Source of the DNA: Spongilla lacustris
Taxonomy: Eukaryota; Porifera; Demospongiae; Spongillida; Spongillidae
DNA: 64,000 nt
Reading direction: 5' to 3'
NCBI GenBank assembly: GCA_949361645.1
Contig: OX442430.1
Location: forward strand, 853,856-917,855
The notes below the pieces were generated by a model. It had not been told where the DNA came from and made no database searches. It worked only from the letters and a program-made list of their open reading frames with translations. Of this stretch, positions 58,985-64,000 are shown one piece after another. Every line of letters begins with the position of its first letter. The first letter of the stretch is position 1. A program made the position numbers and the translations under genes.

Positions 58985-59188
58985 GTAGCAGCAAGGAGTG
59001 TAGACACACTGACCGACAAAAATAGAGCTACATTTAGGGTATTTGAAGTTACGTAATCGATACCGTAATAATGAGTGGCAATCATTATTTACGTGTTGCA
59101 GGTTTTTATGTTTTCGTGCGTTTTTTTTTTTTGTTGATTATATATGGAGGGTAAGTGCAGCAATCGCTTTTCTGCTTACTACGAGACG
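58985..59188. other. No gene seen
   Basis: Short AT-rich stretch between copy C and the retroelement fragment. Confidence 0.5.
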
Positions 59189-59596
59189 TTACCTGAGACA
59201 GCCAAGATATGTATGTCGAGAAATTAACTGCCTTGAGTAGCAAAAAGTAACAGCAGACCCTGTATCCAACAGCATTTTAGTAGGACGACCACCTACTTTC
59301 CCCCAGATTATTATAGAGGAACTTATAGCTAGTGCTGCTTCAGGCCCCCTATTCCCATACTTACCTTTTGCTGAACCAACATACCGTTGCTCTTTCTTAT
59401 TCGGGCAGTTACGCCGAATATGTCCGTGCCCTCCACACATCCAGCACACGACGTCTTTCCTCCCCTGATCCGGACGTTGCCCAGATTTTCTTGGAGTGCG
59501 TAGTTTTTCCATCTCTTCTGAAAGTTGCCGTATTTGCCGACTAAGCGCTTCAATCTTTTCATCCCGTTCATTGGTAGGTGCTGTTGTGACCAGCAC
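59189..59596 (-). pseudogene. Retroelement gag (zinc knuckle) and protease fragment
   Basis: About 135 residues. A short coiled-coil-like region (KIEALSRQIRQLSEEMEKL) is followed by a CCHC zinc knuckle CWMCGGHGHIRRNC (Cx2Cx4Hx4C), then the start of an aspartic protease with LLDTGSAVTF (catalytic DTG). This order is typical of LTR retrotransposon (Ty3/gypsy-like) gag-pol. Reverse transcriptase, integrase and LTRs are absent in the window. It is a truncated fragment. Confidence 0.8.
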
Positions 59597-59619
59597 TGAT
59601 GCATGCTAACCTGGCATCA

Positions 59620-60937
59620 GTCTGTTCATTTATACGCTATCTGTCTTTTCTGATTAAGATCAGCTGTATACTTAGTCTAATTATGTTTTGGTAACTATTT
59701 GTATCACTATAAATAAGGTATTATAACTGAACGTTGCCTGCAATGAATACAGCATACATACATGTAAATACTGTTACATGTATTAGGTTATAAATCCTTT
59801 TGTAGCACCTTTAATAGTGATATTTGCTTACTAGCAATCTTCGGGTAAGAGCAACATTAATTATGCTAATGATATTTGCACTGCTACTCTATTGTATGGT
59901 TTTGAACCACAGTTATTGATCATTGTGTTTAATACAGAAACCAACTGATCATGAAATCCAGTTTCCCTCTTTACAGTCTAAACGATTCAAAATGTTCACA
60001 AAAAGTGCGGTAGATATGTACATTTACAATGTGCTGCTACAGTGCTCCACAGTGATAGGTTTCAAAAAAGGAGACATTTTATTTACTCCATGCAATAGAC
60101 AATTTTGATTACTACCTGTGTTGCATTTCACGTATGAGGTTTGGAACCTCCCACTCCACCTCCACACACACTGTACTGACACTGTATAGTAAGCAGCTGC
60201 AAGGTCACTTGCATTACATAATGGACAGTGACATGGTGTTGCTTATGTTGAATGACCTACTAGCTGTTATGGGAGGAAGTGTTGTCTACATGCCTGGCAT
60301 ATACTTTATATTTACATATCACTGAAATACCATTCCATAGTCACAAGGTGGCATTCCATAGTCACAAGGTGGCACTCCATAGTCACAAGGTGGCACTCCA
60401 TAGTCACAAGGGTTGAGTTACATTGGTGGCTTCTTTCTGGGGGAAATACTTCATTTCTGCTGCTAAGGTGCCTTGTGGTGTGTGAAGTGTGCATAAACAG
60501 GTTTATGAAATGTAAAAGATGCATGATTTGCTGTTTTCCAATTCCTAATGCTCACTCCCCTACATGTGCAATACTACTTCCCAGTTTCTACTATAGATAT
60601 GAACACTTTTATGCCAATCTTCCTGCATACATGTACATTGCATGTGGTGGCATTCTATGCACACACGAGATGAACATACAAGAGAAAATTTCCTTACAAC
60701 CTGTGCTATCATTTTCATTCATCTAGCTGACGATTGCTTCTAATCATGATGTCACTCTGACATGTATGCGTTCCATGTCCTAAAATGAAAAGGTGCATTA
60801 AATATGCATACATGCAAACAACCTTAACATAAATGCACACAGCATACATACACATGTACTGTTAAATAAAATGTTATACTGTTTACAGGGCTTACAGGGA
60901 TTTTTAAACTGCACAAAGCACCGTTTGTTTCCTCATT
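59620..60937. other. Mostly noncoding; possible upstream exons of the kinase gene
   Basis: 59937-60108 is open after a TTTAATACAG acceptor (residues KPTDHEIQFPSLQSKRFKMF), but no family is recognised. A 21 bp tandem repeat lies at 60331-60409. No clear promoter for the kinase gene was seen. Confidence 0.35.
60331..60409. repeat. 21 bp tandem repeat, about four units
   Basis: Unit CATTCCATAGTCACAAGGTGG with a T/C variant (CACTCC). Length is a multiple of three, so it stays open on the minus strand without being evidence for coding. Confidence 0.85.
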
Positions 60938-62219
60938 ATGCCAAGTAGCAAAACGTATTTTCCCCCATTAGAGAAATCATCTAATGACTTTGAGCTGGGA
61001 GATAAGATAGGAGTTGGTATCACTGGAGTAGTTCTGAAGGCTATGTGGAAATCCAAGAACATGATGGTGGCATTGAAAAAGATTCATGGGAAATTTGCTG
61101 AAACCATTCAAAATGAAGTACATTAGAACACCCTTTACACTTTTAGCAAGTTGTGTCTATTTCAGGTAGCAATTATGACATCTGTTAGACACAAAAATAT
61201 TGTACACTTTCACGGTTATTATCAAGATCCTGATGAAAACCACCTAATAATAATGGGTTTGTTTAATTAAGAAATACATAGAGTATTCTATGACTGTGCA
61301 TTTGTAAATGGCAGAACTGGCTGATAATTCTTTGGACAATGTCCTGAAGACAACTTCTCCAGACACAAAAAGAAGTTTTAATTGGGCCACTCAAGTGGCC
61401 AAAGGTATAATGTATTTTCCATTACTTGTGTAACCCTGCTATCAATAATACTCTATATTCCAAGGCATGGCCTATCTTCATTATGATGCACCACAAACAA
61501 TTCTCCATGGAGACCTAAAGTCTATGAATGGTAACTAATCAGATATGTTTTAAGTATATGGTGATATTATTTGTATTGGTACCACAAAACAGTACTGACT
61601 TTTCCTAATGATGTTGTAAAGGTATGAGCAAAAGGAGTTTTGTATTATTATGTATGAACAGATAAAATGCATGCCATGCAGGTTACTGATTTTGGGAGTG
61701 CAAAGTATTTTGATCGCACTTGTTCAACAACTGCGAGTGGTACTTGTATTATAGATATTATCCTTTAAGTTTTCTACACATATATTTAGCTCTTTAAGAA
61801 AAAGCAAAGACCAAATCTGGCGTGTGATGTCTACTCATATGGCATTGTGCTATGGGAAATGGTGACACACTCGGTACCATTCAGTGACTGTGAAACCTTA
61901 GTACAGATAATCACTGCTGTAACTACTGGTGAGGTATGTGTTCAATTATTCAGTGATGAAGTATTTATATTAGTAAATCAAAAGCAACAAATACACGCAA
62001 CAACAAAACACATTCTATTAATTTATATATATGTAATACAGCGTCCTGAAATTCCAGAGAGTTGTCCAGATATTCTTAGAAACCTTATGACAAAATGCTG
62101 GGAGCAAGATCCAAAGGTAAGATTAAATGTGGCACATTTAAAAAGCATTCACTTACACACTGCAGTTACGACCTACCTTCAAGACTGTTGTATGTACACT
62201 TGAAGAAGCTGGTGAATAA
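60938..62219 (+). CDS. Tyrosine-kinase-like (TKL) protein kinase, nine-exon model
   Basis: Exons by eye: 60938-61117, 61166-61256, 61315-61404, 61465-61530, 61593-61621, 61682-about 61740, 61790-61933, 62042-62116 and 62166-62219. Phases agree at all junctions except the sixth to seventh exon. Domain order: Gly loop GDKIGVGITGVV, VALKK (Lys), alpha-C Glu in NEVAIM, hinge IIMELADNSL, catalytic loop HGDLKSMN (Gly replaces Arg of HRD), VTDFGSAKYF (DFG), DVYSYGIVLWEM, and a terminal CWEQDPK|LRPTF before TAA. AATAAA overlaps the stop. The WMAPE segment expected between DFG and FKKKQRP is not visible, so either a small exon has been lost or it is kinase-impaired. It may have upstream exons. TKL families of this type are common in sponges and other invertebrates. 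Confidence 0.8.
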
Positions 62220-63090
62220 ACATTTTTGTAAACAAACTGATATGAACAACATAAAAATTGCTAAAAGAAATGTTGCATGAGTTTCAGTAGATGTTGTACA
62301 TGTAGATGTGGTGCTGTTAATTTATGCTGTAGTCATATTGCTCCAGTAAGTGATATTGTATTCATTAAGATGTTTTCAGTAAAAAAAAAAATGCCACACT
62401 GCCCAATGTGTGGTAAATTTCACATATTTAGTAATCTGTCTTGAGGCAACCATGTTTTCTGGAGTCTTGTTTTTCCATATGGAAAAAGACAAAATAAACG
62501 AGTTGCAACTAATTGTTACCTGCAACGCTTTTAAATCGGATTGAAATTATTTAGCACTTCAGTTCACAAATTGCAATTGTTAGGTAAGTTATTTTTTATA
62601 AGCGATTCATTAGTTTGCATTAAAAGCCCTCCTCATAATATGAACCAACAACATTCAAAGCTTATCAGAGTTATCCAAGTAAGATGATAATTGACCCTGG
62701 CATAGATAAGCTCACTGCAGGTGTACATGTACATGTATGTATCCTTCACGGATAAAACGATGTATAAATTTGGATTGTATTCACACATAAAAACACATTA
62801 TACATTTGATGACATCATGCCAAAAGAAAGTTTTCCAGTTACACTGTATGTATAATGCATGGTATGAAGGTTATACTGCGGAACTACAATTGTGCTTACA
62901 CCCCCACATGTGCTCAAGCAATGGCATTCTGAATGTAAAACGTTAACGTGGAAGTTTATTTATTTATTCATTGTTTACATTATCGTTACTTTAATCTAAT
63001 TTGCAAGTATACACGTTACGATGCAGCTCCAGTTTAAAAATGAAATTACCATGATAGTAAAAGCTTGGTGATGGTCCAATAACGTTTCTG
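62220..63090. other. No gene seen downstream of the kinase
   Basis: AT-rich with poly-A (62381-62390); no repeat shared with the rest of the window was found. Confidence 0.5.
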
Positions 63091-64000
63091 AAATATTAAA
63101 GTGCAGCTGAAGTCAGCCTTCCTTGGCCAAAATTATTATTCTCCAAATGCTCAGACAAGACTGAAACAAGTTGCGCGCAACGCCTTTACCTATTGGCTTG
63201 TTATAAAACTACATTTCAGCTCATGTCCTTTACCCATGACCCTACAACATGAACAATATGAGAGCCACATGCAACATGAGGTATTTATTGATCTTTGAAT
63301 CTCGAAGTATGGCATCCGCAGTTTTTGAAACAATACGTACGCGTAGTCTTTCTCCGCGCATGTGCTACAGCTTTGGCTTCGCGCCACAGTGCTTCAAACT
63401 GTAACCCTTTCTGCAGCAATCAATGTTCAAATTGAACCTACGTTAGATACACTCATGATCAAACCCACACATTATACTGTACAACAAAACTTTACTGACA
63501 CATTCGTCGGGTGCAGCAACCATCTGAACAGCTTTAGGAATCGTGAATCTAGGTTCACTCTGGACTAGAAAGCATCTAGTTGATCAATGTCATTTAATTT
63601 AATCATCTAACTCATATTGTGCATTTGCTGTATATTCGAATATTTATATCCTATAACAGCTTTAGGAATCGTACTGCGTCTAAATTTACCTTTCCTATCC
63701 CTTTTTAGAGTATGGTTTTCTAATCGCCTCTCAAAAGTGCCCGCGCATCTTAATTAGTTCATGCTTGCGTAACGATATCAGTTGCAATATCGATGATGGA
63801 ACAATGCAAGCGTTTCACCGTTCCGTAAGGTCTTTTTAAATTTATATGATAGAACCTATTCCCGTAAGTTTCGATTACTATTACGGTAACAACATGTCAT
63901 ATAAAGGAGGTTAAGCCAGTAACACAACTCATAGCCGCTCCTCAAATATTCCTGCCCTAGTCGTAGTTCCCTCGAGGTCGAGCTCTCAATCAGTGCAGCA
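63090..64000 (-). repeat. 3' flank of a fourth micro-exon gene copy (cut by window edge)
   Basis: Reverse complement of about 4165-4890 with internal rearrangements, for example GTTTCACCGTTCCGTAAGG and CCTCGAGGTCGAGCTCTCAA at 63948-63989. Matching by position, the terminal exon equivalent of 4065-4127 would begin within about 50-120 bp beyond 64000 on the minus strand. Confidence 0.7.

Noticed and set aside
59189..59596. Cellular zinc-knuckle protein
   Set aside because: Zinc knuckle directly followed by an LLDTGSAV protease motif is the retroelement gag-pol order.

Overview
This is repeat-dense eukaryotic (metazoan) DNA. I see no prokaryotic gene organisation and no rRNA or tRNA. Short GT-AG introns (about 50-240 nt), a tyrosine-kinase-like kinase gene with 50-160 nt introns, non-LTR and DNA transposons, and frequent TACATGTACATG-type tracts suggest a marine invertebrate, perhaps a demosponge. 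That assignment is low-confidence inference.

Layout. (1) 440-1918: dispersed repeats, ending in half of a foldback element. (2) 1926-4127 (+) and 12428-21678 (-): two inverted, tail-to-tail copies of the most striking locus. In the minus-strand copy a TATA box and a 20-codon signal-peptide exon (21619-21678) are followed by a 37-codon exon (16857-16967). After that come about two dozen exon-like units, most only 3 nt long, each set between an AG acceptor and a GTAAGT-type donor, and then a short terminal exon. A third copy (58171-58874, +) keeps the promoter and first two exons. Downstream flank of a fourth copy enters at the right edge (63090-64000). This looks like a micro-exon gene for a secreted, cysteine-containing peptide, with single-codon exons. 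(3) Between the two arms: a 24-25 bp minisatellite (5620-6350) and a foldback element split by a 5'-truncated LINE (8232-10462). (4) 17145-17590 and 17645-21354: insertions inside intron 1 of the minus-strand copy. The second contains a Ginger-like, gypsy-integrase-type transposase. The intact intron at 58 kb supplies the empty sites. (5) 26881-35311: an 8.4 kb, nearly palindromic element. (6) 35331-50565: a 15.2 kb element with about 480 bp terminal inverted repeats, a divergent pair of genes (coiled-coil protein and 862-residue putative transposase), a 71 bp satellite and subterminal motif arrays. Elements 5 and 6 share ends and sit in tandem in an AT-rich site whose empty counterpart lies near 1340-1375. 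(7) 50690-53330: host repeat resumes with a full foldback element and its 10 bp tandem array. (8) 53930-58230: inverted copy of 21620-24260, carrying a 2258 bp piggyBac-like insertion (TTAA duplication; empty site at 23346-23349). (9) 58985-64000: a retroelement gag/protease fragment, a nine-exon TKL-like kinase gene (60938-62219), and the edge of the fourth flank copy.

The window therefore records repeated segmental inversion and duplication of a small secreted-peptide locus plus nested transposition. Its own paralogous copies allow insertion sites and exon-level divergence to be read directly. All gene models are by eye; no transcript data or database search was available.
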